A DNA stretch of 63,709 nucleotides from Arenibacter sp. F20364 (GTDB lineage: Bacteria > Bacteroidota > Bacteroidia > Flavobacteriales > Flavobacteriaceae): contig NZ_JALKBD010000029.1 in assembly GCF_023015905.1 (NCBI RefSeq), positions 1-63,709 of the forward strand, written 5' to 3'. The notes beneath the pieces are model-generated. The model was not told where the DNA came from. It was given only the letters and a program-made list of their open reading frames with translations, and made no database searches. The position numbers were made by a program, and so were the translations under genes. Positions 7,944-16,629 of the stretch are shown here, in pieces (within the stretch, counting starts at the first letter, position 1; every line of letters begins with the position of its first letter).

Positions 7944-7973
7944 CAAATATATCTTTATTTTGTAATATTGCAA
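7944..7973 (-). promoter_or_regulatory. Flavobacterial promoter of the metal-type operon
   Basis: On the minus strand, TTG (7973-7971) is followed by 19 bases and TATATTTG (7951-7944), an exact match to the Bacteroidetes TTG-N19-TAnnTTTG promoter. It lies 44 bases before the oxidoreductase start codon. The -33 element falls inside the candidate operator at 7968-7984. Confidence 0.65.
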
Positions 7974-7984
7974 TACAATCGCAA
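7968..7984. promoter_or_regulatory. Candidate Fur/Zur-type operator in the divergent gap
   Basis: TTGCAAT-ACA-ATCGCAA is an inverted repeat with 6 of 7 matching positions per arm. It overlaps the -33 element of the minus-strand operon and lies about 28 bases before the GTG of the regulator gene, so one bound dimer could repress both directions. The assignment to this regulator is inference from position and symmetry. Confidence 0.5.
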
Positions 7985-8012
7985 TAAATAATTGCGAATA
8001 AATCGCGTTAAT

Positions 8013-8396
8013 GTGAAGAAAAGAAGGAATACGCCTACCAAAGAAGCTGTTTTGGAGGTATTGTCAAAGACCGGGAAAGCGATGAGTCAAGATGCCATTG
8101 AACAGAAGATAGACATTGATATCAATCGGGCTACCATCTATCGTGTTTTAAATCGTTTTTGTGATGATGGCATTGTGCACAGAGTGGTTGCAGAAGATGG
8201 CAAACAGTATTTTGCATTGTGTATGAAATGTGATGAAAATAAAAAAAACAGTCATCATTTTCATTTTAGATGTCTTAAGTGTGAAACGATCGAGTGTCTT
8301 CCTGTTGAAGTTAATTTTTCAATTCCAGATGAATACTTGGTTGAAAACGTGAACTGTGTTTTAACAGGCACTTGTAGCGAATGTATCTCCAATTAG
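8013..8396 (+). CDS. Fur-family metalloregulator, probably Zur-like
   Basis: About 127 residues from GTG at 8013 (product MKKRRNTPTKEAVLEVL). A TTG at 7992 in the same frame is possible but would place coding sequence closer to the operator. The N-terminal winged helix includes AMSQDAIEQ and NRATIYRVLNRFCDDGIV. The C-terminal domain has the His cluster NSHHFHFRC and two CxxC pairs (CLKC and CSEC) for structural zinc. Metal specificity among Fur, Zur and PerR cannot be fixed from sequence. The MerC-like and His-rich neighbours, and the absence of siderophore genes, favour zinc. It is divergent from the eight-gene operon it presumably controls. Confidence 0.8.
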   Translation: MKKRRNTPTKEAVLEVLSKTGKAMSQDAIEQKIDIDINRATIYRVLNRFCDDGIVHRVVAEDGKQYFALCMKCDENKKNSHHFHFRCLKCETIECLPVEVNFSIPDEYLVENVNCVLTGTCSECISN

Positions 8397-8625
8397 TATC
8401 AATCATTCACTAAATCAATCGGGTAATATAACATAGTTGCTCCCCCATATTTTTTTTCAAAACTGATATGTCAAAATTGCAGGCCTCAACTTTGCTCATT
8501 GGTCTTAATTTTTATCACTTTTCAAGGGAAGAATCAGAATTTTGCAATAAATCATTTTGCAGGCTTTGCTATAAAGGGAGACACTACAGGCCTTATTGAT
8601 GAAAATCATAAATAAACTATTGTCC

Positions 8626-8678
8626 AAATCCTGTTTTCAAAATTGAGTGGAAACAAAAAAAGGGAAGGCGCCAGCCAT
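8626..8678. repeat. Partial dispersed copy of the 92-bp repeat
   Basis: AAATCCTGTTTTCAAAATTG and the following GAGTGGAAAC, A-run, GGAAGG-GCCAGCC match the junction and first 45 bases of the units at 851-1218 with a few changes, then the similarity stops. It has the same orientation as the array. Confidence 0.75.
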
Positions 8679-8781
8679 ATTTTATATACCGGGTTTTCGG
8701 TAGGTAAGACTCCTTGTTCCATTGCAATAAACACAGACAATTTTGGGCTATCCTATTCCTATTTTAATATTCCTTAAACTA

Positions 8782-8815
8782 AAAAAGGGAGTAGAATTAA
8801 TTCCACTCCCTTTTT
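8782..8815 (-). terminator. Intrinsic terminator after SusD
   Basis: Arms 8782-8792 and 8805-8815 (AAAAAGGGAGT / ACTCCCTTTTT) are perfectly paired around a 12-base loop, with U-rich tracts on either strand. It sits 27 bases after the SusD stop and can work in both directions. Confidence 0.8.
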
Positions 8816-8842
8816 CAATCTAACTTATATTAATTCTCTAGC

Positions 8843-10495
8843 TTAATAACCTGGATTTTGGGTGGTAAGTGCGTTGCCACTTTCGTCTTTACCTCCAGCA
8901 TCGATTTGAGATTGCGGTATTGGCATATATTCATGCTTACCTGCAACAAACGTAGCACCGGTCAAAAAGCCTCTAGCTATCTGTTCCTTTGCTAAATAGG
9001 TGTTTATAACATCTGCTGCTATACCCCATCTTACTAAATCAAAAAAGCGATGACCTTCGTGGGCCATTTCCAAACGACGTTCCGTTCTTAAGGCTATTGT
9101 AGCTTCTTCTTTTGAAGCAAAAGGAGCATCATAGGTGTCAATCAAATAGTTGGCTGCATTTGCAGTGCCTTCGAGGTTTTGAATATAAATACCTGTTTTT
9201 GCACGCTCCCTTATCATATTTATATAAGTTCTTCCTTCTTCCAAATTCTCCAACTCTATTTCTGCTTCTGCTTTCCAAAGCAAAACATCGGCATATCTAA
9301 TAATGCTATAGTTGGCAGCTGTTACATAAGGCCAAGATTGCAAATAAGCAGGATGATTTGCTGAGATTACTCTTTTCTTAGGTCCATATGGGCCATAGGT
9401 AGCTAGATCCCTGGCCCAACTTTCTTCATAGTTGATCTCTAAATCTTTGTAAGGAATCCCTGGTCTTCCGATGGTAACATCCAACCTTGGGTCAACATTA
9501 TCACTTTCGGTAACATCATCATTTCCAATTATAGGCATTCCTTCAACATCTGTTTTATACGCATTTACTAAATTTTGGGAAGGACGTAAAAAGCCATATG
9601 CTGCATATCTTGGACCACCGGGAGGCATTAAACGATCACCTATAGACCCATTGTAATTACTAGGAGAACCATCGTTTATAGAATATTGAATTGCAAAAAC
9701 AACTTCTTCACCATTGTCGTTTTCAGGAATAAATATTTCACTGAAATTAGGGGTTAAACTATAACCTCCTTTAGAAATAACTTCATCTGCAGCATCACTG
9801 GCCAACTGCCATTCTCCCTGGTATAAATATGTTTTGCTCAAGTATGCCCATGCAGCGTATTTGGTTGGTCTTCCTGGATCTGCTTGAGTTTCCGGTAATA
9901 CGGCAATGGCTGCATTAAAATCATCCTCTATTTTTGTCCAAATTTCTTCAGGAGTAATTTGGGTGTTCGATAGATAATTTCCATCCTCATCCGTATAGGA
10001 GATTCTATTGTAAAGTTTTTTAAGTTCAAAGTAAAAATGACCTCTTAAAAAACGCATTTCGGCAACGCGTTGGGTTTTGGTAGCCTCATCAAATTCGGTA
10101 GTATTTTTTAAGGCTTTTAAAACGGTATTTGCACGATAAACCCCTTCATAAAGTACACTCCACTTTTGAACAACATCTATAATTTGTCCATCAATATTGT
10201 AAATCTCCATTCTGTGAATTTGGTTTTGGTCACCTGTACCGCCACCACCTTTATAGGCATCATCAGAAAGCACATCTCCAAAACTCCAGTTGGATGCTGG
10301 CGAGTTAAAAGCATTGGAGGCTTCATTACCTTGTCCATTTAATATGCTGTAAGCAGAGATTACCAAAGATTCTATATTTTCGGGTAATTCAACCTGATCG
10401 TCTGTTAGCTCTCCAAATGGTTCTTTTTCCAAGAACTCATCGCTACAAGAGGCTAGTAACCCAATTAAGGCAAATAATATGATTATATTTTTCAT
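8843..10495 (-). CDS. SusD/RagB-family glycan-binding lipoprotein
   Basis: 550 residues; signal peptide with lipobox Cys at about 17 (GLLASCSDEFLEKEP, the typical SusD opening). The N-terminal tetratricopeptide-like helices include RFLRGHFYFELKKLYN, and the C-terminal SusD signature is present as LRTERRLEMAHEGHRFFDLVRWG and EYMPIPQSQIDAG...QNPGY. It binds the nutrient at the cell surface as lid of the SusC channel. Its substrate cannot be told: no carbohydrate enzyme, regulator or transporter lies beside this pair. It follows SusC by 12 bases in one operon. Confidence 0.9.
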   Translation of the reverse strand: MKNIIILFALIGLLASCSDEFLEKEPFGELTDDQVELPENIESLVISAYSILNGQGNEASNAFNSPASNWSFGDVLSDDAYKGGGGTGDQNQIHRMEIYNIDGQIIDVVQKWSVLYEGVYRANTVLKALKNTTEFDEATKTQRVAEMRFLRGHFYFELKKLYNRISYTDEDGNYLSNTQITPEEIWTKIEDDFNAAIAVLPETQADPGRPTKYAAWAYLSKTYLYQGEWQLASDAADEVISKGGYSLTPNFSEIFIPENDNGEEVVFAIQYSINDGSPSNYNGSIGDRLMPPGGPRYAAYGFLRPSQNLVNAYKTDVEGMPIIGNDDVTESDNVDPRLDVTIGRPGIPYKDLEINYEESWARDLATYGPYGPKKRVISANHPAYLQSWPYVTAANYSIIRYADVLLWKAEAEIELENLEEGRTYINMIRERAKTGIYIQNLEGTANAANYLIDTYDAPFASKEEATIALRTERRLEMAHEGHRFFDLVRWGIAADVINTYLAKEQIARGFLTGATFVAGKHEYMPIPQSQIDAGGKDESGNALTTQNPGY

Positions 10496-10507
10496 TTTGT
10501 TATTTTT

Positions 10508-13500
10508 TTAAAAGTTGAAATTAAGACCTAAAGTAAATGTCTGTGAACTTGGATAAATACCTCTGTCTACACCAATATCCAAGTTACGGTCATCGGAATC
10601 GTAATTCTGTAATCCAATTTCAGGATCCAATCCTTCATATCCTGTAATGGTAAATAAATTGTAGGCTTCCAAATAAACTCTAATACGCGAAGCTTTTATT
10701 TTTTCAGCTACATTCTCCGGAAGGGTGTACCCCAATTGAAATGTTTTTAAGCGTAAGAATGAACCGTCTTGTACATAGTAAGAAGAAGGTCTAATATTGT
10801 TGTTAGGGTCATTTAAAGAAACTCTAGCCAAATCGGTATTCGTATTTTGTGGTGTCCACGCATTTAGAATACGATCGTTCTTATTGTAGTTGGCCAAGTT
10901 GAAAAAATCAGTATAGTATCGCGACAAATCATAAATATCATTTCCTTGCGAACCTTGAAAGAACAAAGTTAAATCCAATGCTTTGTAATTGGCCGTGAAG
11001 TTAATGCCATAGGTGAAATCTGCGTGTGGAGAACCTATAAAAGTACGATCGCGATCATCTATAACATTATCGTTGTTGATGTCCTTAAATCTATAATCCC
11101 CAGCAACGGCACTCGACTGATTACTAGAGGCCGCTTCTGCATCGGAAGCAAAAATACCTTCTACTACGTGACCATAGAAGGAAGCTATTGGTTGCCCAAC
11201 TGCGGTTCTCGAGGTACTCTGGTCAAAATTTACGCTATGTAAAACCCCAGGGTCTGTTTCTATGAAATTAATACCTTCTCCTAAGGACAATAATTCATTA
11301 TCAATAACAGAGAAATTAACGCCTATGTTAAAATTAAAGTCCTTTGCACGGTCACTTTGATAATCTGCCGTAAACTCAAAACCTTTGTTTTCCATCTCGC
11401 CCACATTCTGCCATTGACCGCTATTTGAAAAACCTGCTTGATCTGGTGCCAAGGTTTTAAACAATAATAAATCTTCTGTGTTTTTATAAAAGTAGTCAGC
11501 AGAAAAAGTCAGGGCATCATTGAGAAATCCAAAATCCAACCCAACATTGGTCTGTGTAGTTGTTTCCCATTTTAAATCGGGATTTGCAATTCTGGATAAT
11601 GTAAAACCGGTCTGGGTACTATTTTGAGCCCCATCAATGGCGTAATTGGAATAATACGGATTACTACTATATCCAGATAGTGTTTGGTAAGCAGGGATGT
11701 CCTGATTACCTGTTACACCCCATCCGGCACGTAATTTTAAGTTGGATATAACCCCTTCATTATTAAAGAAGTTTTCTTCGGATATTTTCCAGCCAGCTGA
11801 TAATGCCGGAAAAGTACCCCATCTATTATTTAACAATTTAGAAGTACCATCACGTCTCAAGGTGGCAGAAAACAAATATTTGTTATCGTAGGTATAATTT
11901 AATTTACCGAAATACGAGAATAAGGAGTACTCTATTTTATCACCGCCATTCGTTTGAGTGCCTTGGTCACCTGCATTTAATATTCTAATGTTTAGTTCAT
12001 TGGTAGGAAGATCATCAATAGAAGCGGTTGTAACTTCATATAGATTTTCTATGCTTTCAATCCCGACTAAGGCACTAAAATTATGTTTGTCGGCAAAAGT
12101 TTTTGTGTAATTCAAGGTATTCGACCAAACCCAGTCGAACTGCTTATTATTTCTGACAGATAAACTATTGATTACTCGCTGAGGATTTGGCTCCTTGTAA
12201 GTAGGACTAAATGAGGTTCTGTCTGATGTAGTATAATTAAGTCCAAAATTAGTTTTGAATTTTAAGTCTTCAAAAAGTTGAATTTCGGTAAATACATTAC
12301 CAAATACGCGTACCCTATTTTCGATATTATCTTTATTTCGGTATAAATTACCCAATGGATTCTGAGTATCCGATAATGGATAACCGGTGAATTCTCCATT
12401 AATATCATAAACTGGAGCAATACTTGGAATTCTGAAGGCGTCGTAAACGGCATTGCCCAACAATGAATTAGTACTGGTACCAACACTTTTGGAGTAGGCA
12501 ACGGTTAGGTTTTCGCCTATTGTTACAACATCATTAAACAATTTGTAGTCGGAATTTAAACGTGCGGTTATTCTACTAAAATCGGTGTATTTTAACGTAC
12601 CTTCTTGATCAAAATAGCCTAAAGAAAACATACTATGCGACTTTTCACCTCCTTTGGCCAAGCTTAGGTTGTAAGATTGGATAATGGCTGGATCAAAAAT
12701 TTCGCCGACCCAATCCGTGTTGGCGGAAGGAATTGTATTTTCAGCATCCAAAAAATCAGGAATTACCGGTGTAGCACCGTTGCCATATATGGCATGGGCA
12801 GGTGTTATTCCATCATTGGCAAAACCTTGCCAATATACATTCCCATAATTTTCCGCACTTAAATTATTCGGTAAATTAGTAGTATTCTGAATACCGGAAT
12901 GCATGTTGATGGAAACTTTTGTTTCGTCAGATTTTCCTTTTTTTGTAGTAATGATCACAACACCATTTGCGGCCCTAGAACCGTAGATACTCGAAGATGA
13001 TGCATCTTTTAATACTTGAAGGGACTCAATATCGTTAGGGTTGATAAGATTGATACCTGAAGTTGTAGGTACACCATCTATTACATAAAGAGGATCGTTA
13101 TTTCGTATCGTACTATAACCTCTAATTCTAAGGCTGCTTGGGCCACCAGGAGAGGCCGAACTTACCACGTTAACACCAGAAACCTGGCCTTGTAGCATAT
13201 TGTCGACACTAGCAACAGGCTGGCTTACAACACCACCCATATCAACAATAGCGACGGCTCCAGTTAGATCACTTTTTCTTTCTGATGTATATCCTGTAAC
13301 TACTACCTCGGATAATGCAGCGGCATTCTCCAATAAAGTTACAGAGATATTAGCCTCTCCGTTTAAGCTGACTTCTTGTGTAGTAAAACCTATATATGAA
13401 ATGACCAAAACGGCATTTTCATCGGATACATCTATGGAGAAATTACCATCAAAATCAGTAGTAGTTCCGTTAGTGGTACCTTTTTCCATAATACTTGCAC

Positions 13501-13705
13501 CTGGGAGCGGCTCTCCTAAATTATCTGTAATGGTACCTGATACTGTTTGTTGAAACGCGCTATATTCAGCGTTAATAATATCGTTGTTTACATGTGCATA
13601 ACTGTTGGAATACAGCGCAACGAATACTAGTAAAAACAACGAACCAATATTTGTTCTTTGCGATTTTGAATACGAACATTTAATGTTCTGTCGAGGGTTT
13701 AGCAT
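10508..13705 (-). CDS. SusC/RagA-family TonB-dependent transporter
   Basis: 1065 residues: signal segment (about 20-38), carboxypeptidase-regulatory-like domain (about 53-130, VSGTITDNLGEPLPGASIMEKGTTNGTTTDFDGNFSI), plug with the SusC signature LQGQVSGVNVVSSASPGGPSSLRIRG and DVVI-type strands (VLKDASSSSIYGSRAANGVVIITTKKG), then a barrel ending TFTLGLNFNF. It imports oligomers captured by the SusD partner. The N-terminal extension before the signal (about 18 residues) is a little long; no in-frame Met close to the hydrophobic core offers a better start. It is the first gene of a two-gene operon. Confidence 0.9.
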   Translation of the reverse strand: MLNPRQNIKCSYSKSQRTNIGSLFLLVFVALYSNSYAHVNNDIINAEYSAFQQTVSGTITDNLGEPLPGASIMEKGTTNGTTTDFDGNFSIDVSDENAVLVISYIGFTTQEVSLNGEANISVTLLENAAALSEVVVTGYTSERKSDLTGAVAIVDMGGVVSQPVASVDNMLQGQVSGVNVVSSASPGGPSSLRIRGYSTIRNNDPLYVIDGVPTTSGINLINPNDIESLQVLKDASSSSIYGSRAANGVVIITTKKGKSDETKVSINMHSGIQNTTNLPNNLSAENYGNVYWQGFANDGITPAHAIYGNGATPVIPDFLDAENTIPSANTDWVGEIFDPAIIQSYNLSLAKGGEKSHSMFSLGYFDQEGTLKYTDFSRITARLNSDYKLFNDVVTIGENLTVAYSKSVGTSTNSLLGNAVYDAFRIPSIAPVYDINGEFTGYPLSDTQNPLGNLYRNKDNIENRVRVFGNVFTEIQLFEDLKFKTNFGLNYTTSDRTSFSPTYKEPNPQRVINSLSVRNNKQFDWVWSNTLNYTKTFADKHNFSALVGIESIENLYEVTTASIDDLPTNELNIRILNAGDQGTQTNGGDKIEYSLFSYFGKLNYTYDNKYLFSATLRRDGTSKLLNNRWGTFPALSAGWKISEENFFNNEGVISNLKLRAGWGVTGNQDIPAYQTLSGYSSNPYYSNYAIDGAQNSTQTGFTLSRIANPDLKWETTTQTNVGLDFGFLNDALTFSADYFYKNTEDLLLFKTLAPDQAGFSNSGQWQNVGEMENKGFEFTADYQSDRAKDFNFNIGVNFSVIDNELLSLGEGINFIETDPGVLHSVNFDQSTSRTAVGQPIASFYGHVVEGIFASDAEAASSNQSSAVAGDYRFKDINNDNVIDDRDRTFIGSPHADFTYGINFTANYKALDLTLFFQGSQGNDIYDLSRYYTDFFNLANYNKNDRILNAWTPQNTNTDLARVSLNDPNNNIRPSSYYVQDGSFLRLKTFQLGYTLPENVAEKIKASRIRVYLEAYNLFTITGYEGLDPEIGLQNYDSDDRNLDIGVDRGIYPSSQTFTLGLNFNF

Positions 13706-14408
13706 AATAAAAATAATAGAGTTTTGAATTTGTTTTTTTGTTTTGAATGTTATACTTCGCTGCCATATACTTCAGTTGTGTACTATAGTTACTAATGGCA
13801 AAAAGTACTTTTGGGGTCCCAGTTTATCTGGAGAGTTTCACGTCATAGTTAGTTCATTTAATTTTCAGAGTTTTTTTAAAAGCGCAAAATTGAACATTTA
13901 AATGCTGGGTAAAAAGGATATTGTTATTGTTAAAGAAAGCTTAATAAATACATTATTAAAATTTAATATGGGAAGTGCTGGTTTTGTCGCAACTTCTTGT
14001 ATTGAGCAGAATGGCCTCGTGTAAATTCCCTAGTGAAATTGGGATACTAGGACCTATATATCAAGTTAATAAGACACTTGTATTTCTGCAAGTTCCCTAT
14101 GTTTGATACAATCAATATTTTTCAATAAAATTTGAAAATTGACCATTAACTTAACATTACCATTAAGTTTAAAGATTTTTGTGTTGATAAACCCTTGTTT
14201 ACTGTCAAAAGAAAACATGACCTAATAAGGATAGAACTGTAACTGGACTGGTATCGATTTCTGGAATGGCTAATTTATTTGCGATTCATGGAAACCCTTT
14301 GGTGCTACTTTAAAGGAAATTGTGCAGAGGGTGCTAAATGCCATATTGATTAAAACTATCCCTTCCTATAAATCAGACGAGTCCTTTGAATATAGTTTTT
14401 TGACTGTA
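13706..14408. other. 703-bp non-coding stretch upstream of SusC
   Basis: No supported gene. This is the leader and promoter region for the minus-strand SusC/SusD pair, and also holds the 3' flank of the minus-strand membrane protein gene. The sequence near the SusC start is T-rich. I find no exact TAnnTTTG element on the minus strand. A weak AT-only inverted repeat (AACTTAA/TTAAGTT, 14148-14169) is probably chance. Confidence 0.5.
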
Positions 14409-15320
14409 TCAACATATATCCTCCTTGCTGACGGCCCTGCTGTTAGGTTCTATACCATACCCAAATTTTTTGGCATAATTATAGGTGAATTCTGCCCCAA
14501 AGAATAGGATCAGGCAGGAGTAGGAAACCCATAGGAGAATTAATACAATGGTACCGGCAGCACCGTAGGTAGAACCTGGTTCTGCTTGACCAAAATAATA
14601 CCCCAAGGCCGATTTGCCCATAACGAAGAGTAAGGCGGTAAGAACGGCACCGATTTTGACCGAGGGCCATTTGATATTGGCATCGGGGAGATATTTAAAA
14701 ATAAGTCCAAAAAGGACGGATATGATACCTGTTGAAATCAGAAAGTCGAGCGTGTAGGCCACATAGAGGAGTACATCGGGCAAAACTTGGCGTATAAAGT
14801 CGTTTAGTACTGATATAGCGGCGGTGACTATAAAACTAACCAGCAGTAAAAAGCCAATGGCCAGGATAAAGGCGAAACTTAGAACACGATCTATAACCAC
14901 CTTTTTTATTTTTGCATTGGGGTCTGCCTTAATCCTCCAAATGGCGTTCAATGAAATTTTTAGGTGATAAAATACACCGGTAGCACCAAATAAAAGAACC
15001 CCGATTCCAATGATGGTAGAAATGGTACTTTTATGTTCGCTTTGAGTTTCGGTAATCATGGCTTGAATAGAAGCTGCAGCATCTCTGCCCAAGGCCATCG
15101 AAAATTCCTCGGTCAGTTTGCCCTGTACAATTTCGGTACCCCAAACTGCCCCAACAATATTTACGATTATGACCAAAAGGGCTGGTAGTGAAAGGATGGC
15201 ATAATAGGCTACGACGGCACTAGACCGAAAGGGGTCATGGGACAACCATGACTTATAAGTGTCAAGAAGCAAGTTGAGAAAAGCCTTAAAGGAAAATTGA
15301 TCTTTTTTGTGGTGTCCCAT
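14409..15320 (-). CDS. YihY/BrkB-family inner membrane protein
   Basis: 303 residues with about six membrane helices, beginning around residue 30 (SSAVVAYYAILSLPALLVIIVNIVG). The family pattern is visible: a first helix with AxxxYxxLSLxPLL-like sequence, a central GATGVFYHLKISLNAIWRI segment, and GSTYGAAGTIVLILLWVSYSCLILFFGAEFTYNYAKKFG near the C-terminus. The family is sometimes labelled ribonuclease BN or virulence factor BrkB, but the tRNA-processing claim was withdrawn for the protein. Its physiological role is not known. It is a single gene, with no obvious partner. Confidence 0.85.
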   Translation of the reverse strand: MGHHKKDQFSFKAFLNLLLDTYKSWLSHDPFRSSAVVAYYAILSLPALLVIIVNIVGAVWGTEIVQGKLTEEFSMALGRDAAASIQAMITETQSEHKSTISTIIGIGVLLFGATGVFYHLKISLNAIWRIKADPNAKIKKVVIDRVLSFAFILAIGFLLLVSFIVTAAISVLNDFIRQVLPDVLLYVAYTLDFLISTGIISVLFGLIFKYLPDANIKWPSVKIGAVLTALLFVMGKSALGYYFGQAEPGSTYGAAGTIVLILLWVSYSCLILFFGAEFTYNYAKKFGYGIEPNSRAVSKEDIC

Positions 15321-15445
15321 TTACTGTAAGCTTTTGAAATAGTTCTGAGGATCACAACCTAATCCAATGTCCTAAATTCATTAACTTTAATACATTTGAT
15401 TTTAATCCGATTCCTACTATTTGCAATCAGTGGTTACTCTTGATG

Positions 15446-15895
15446 CTACACTTGGATAACGAAACTATCAACCATTTTCTCGGTTACGCCTTGCAAATAC
15501 GGCCGAATACACTTATATAATAAGGTCTTCAACTGATTGAAAGAGGTAGGTTTTTTTAGATAGCAATTGGCCCCCATATGATGATATTTTTCTACCTCCT
15601 CCTTAACAAAGGAAGTGGAGTAGATAATGACAGGCAACTGGGATATGCGTTCCGTTTCCCTAATTTTTTTGAGACTTGCCACACCATCCATTAGGGGCAT
15701 ATTTATGTCTAGAAAAACGATATCAGGCAAAACGGTTTCTTTTACCATCAATTGTCCCATAAGATAGATCCCATCCTTAAAATTACGGATTTCACATTTT
15801 ATGGGCAGTGCGTCCAAAGCCTCGGAAAAGAGCATGCGGTCGTCTTCGTCATCGTCCGCTAGATAGATTTTGATGGTTTTTTTGGTGGTGGTCAT
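15446..15895 (-). CDS. Stand-alone response regulator receiver protein (CheY/Rcp1-like)
   Basis: 149 residues forming only a receiver domain: acidic pocket D14-D16 (YLADDDEDD), phospho-acceptor D63 (VFLDINMP), switch S/T in IIYSTS (93-95) and the invariant Lys at 114 (CYLKKP). There is no output domain, so it works by protein contact or as a phosphate relay. Such Rcp1-like receivers are often paired with GAF or PAS histidine kinases; one orphan GAF kinase lies far downstream at 62212, but no link is shown. Gene intact. Confidence 0.88.
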   Translation of the reverse strand: MTTTKKTIKIYLADDDEDDRMLFSEALDALPIKCEIRNFKDGIYLMGQLMVKETVLPDIVFLDINMPLMDGVASLKKIRETERISQLPVIIYSTSFVKEEVEKYHHMGANCYLKKPTSFNQLKTLLYKCIRPYLQGVTEKMVDSFVIQV

Positions 15896-16176
15896 GGTTT
15901 TAGGTTATTTAATCAGAAAATAATGTTACACAAGATAATTCATTTTGATTAATTTTTCGAGAATTGGAAATCATAAGGAATTAAATAACAATGAATTAAC
16001 AAACGGCGATTTCGACTGCGATTATTTTAAAAAATAACGTATTTTAAGGTATGTAAATTTCTGGACCGGGATAGGGATGGTTTTCCAGATGTTTTTGAGA
16101 TAAAATATAACCGGATTGCGCCAAATACAATATCTCTTTTTGGTTAATTTTTAGAGAACCTTAAAAACAATTTAAA

Positions 16177-16578
16177 ATGAACGTACAAGCATATTTAGCA
16201 TTTTCAGGAGATTGTCAGAAAGCATTGAATTTTTATGCCGATTGTTTCGATGCAGAGATAATTAATAAGCAAACTTATGAAAATTCTACGACGGATATTC
16301 CCGAATCATACCGACAAAAACTTCAACATGCCGAACTCAAGGGCAAGGGAGTTCGGATTATGGCCTATGATGCGGCACCGGATACCCCTTTGAACGGCGG
16401 CAATAAAATCCATATGGCCATTGATTTGGACAAAAGGGAGCAAGCAGAGAAGCTGTTCAGTAAGTTATCCAACGGAGGCCAGATCAATCATAACTTTATG
16501 GAAAAGGATTGGGGCGCCATGTATGGCCGTTGTACGGATAGATTTGGAATTCATTGGATGGTTAATTGCGACCTCTAA
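16177..16578 (+). CDS. VOC-superfamily (PhnB-like) protein
   Basis: 133 residues with two beta-alpha-beta-beta-beta modules of the glyoxalase/bleomycin-resistance fold, in the PhnB/3-demethylubiquinone methyltransferase-like subgroup: AYLAFSGDCQKALNFYADCF at the start, and DWGAMYGRCTDRFGIHWMVN at the end, the signature of this subgroup. Despite the PhnB label, substrates are unknown for most members. It precedes a permease gene by 51 bases on the same strand and may share its transcript. Confidence 0.8.
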   Translation: MNVQAYLAFSGDCQKALNFYADCFDAEIINKQTYENSTTDIPESYRQKLQHAELKGKGVRIMAYDAAPDTPLNGGNKIHMAIDLDKREQAEKLFSKLSNGGQINHNFMEKDWGAMYGRCTDRFGIHWMVNCDL

Positions 16579-16629
16579 TGAACCCAGAAAAACCATAAAT
16601 GATCAGTAAAAAACCTAAAGCACTTTTTT

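Larger units (their letters stand above)
8397..8842. other. Intergenic region with a partial dispersed repeat and a terminator
   Basis: No gene seen. It contains a partial copy of the 92-bp repeat (8626-8678) and the terminator of the minus-strand SusD gene (8782-8815). The two flanking genes converge here. Confidence 0.7.

Noticed and set aside
13706..14408. Exact flavobacterial promoter for the first SusC gene
   Set aside because: No TAnnTTTG was found on the minus strand within about 250 bases of the start; the nearest candidate has the wrong spacing within the motif.
14409..15320. Ribonuclease BN
   Set aside because: The YihY/BrkB family was once called RNase BN, but that activity belongs to an unrelated metallo-beta-lactamase protein; this is a membrane protein of unknown role.
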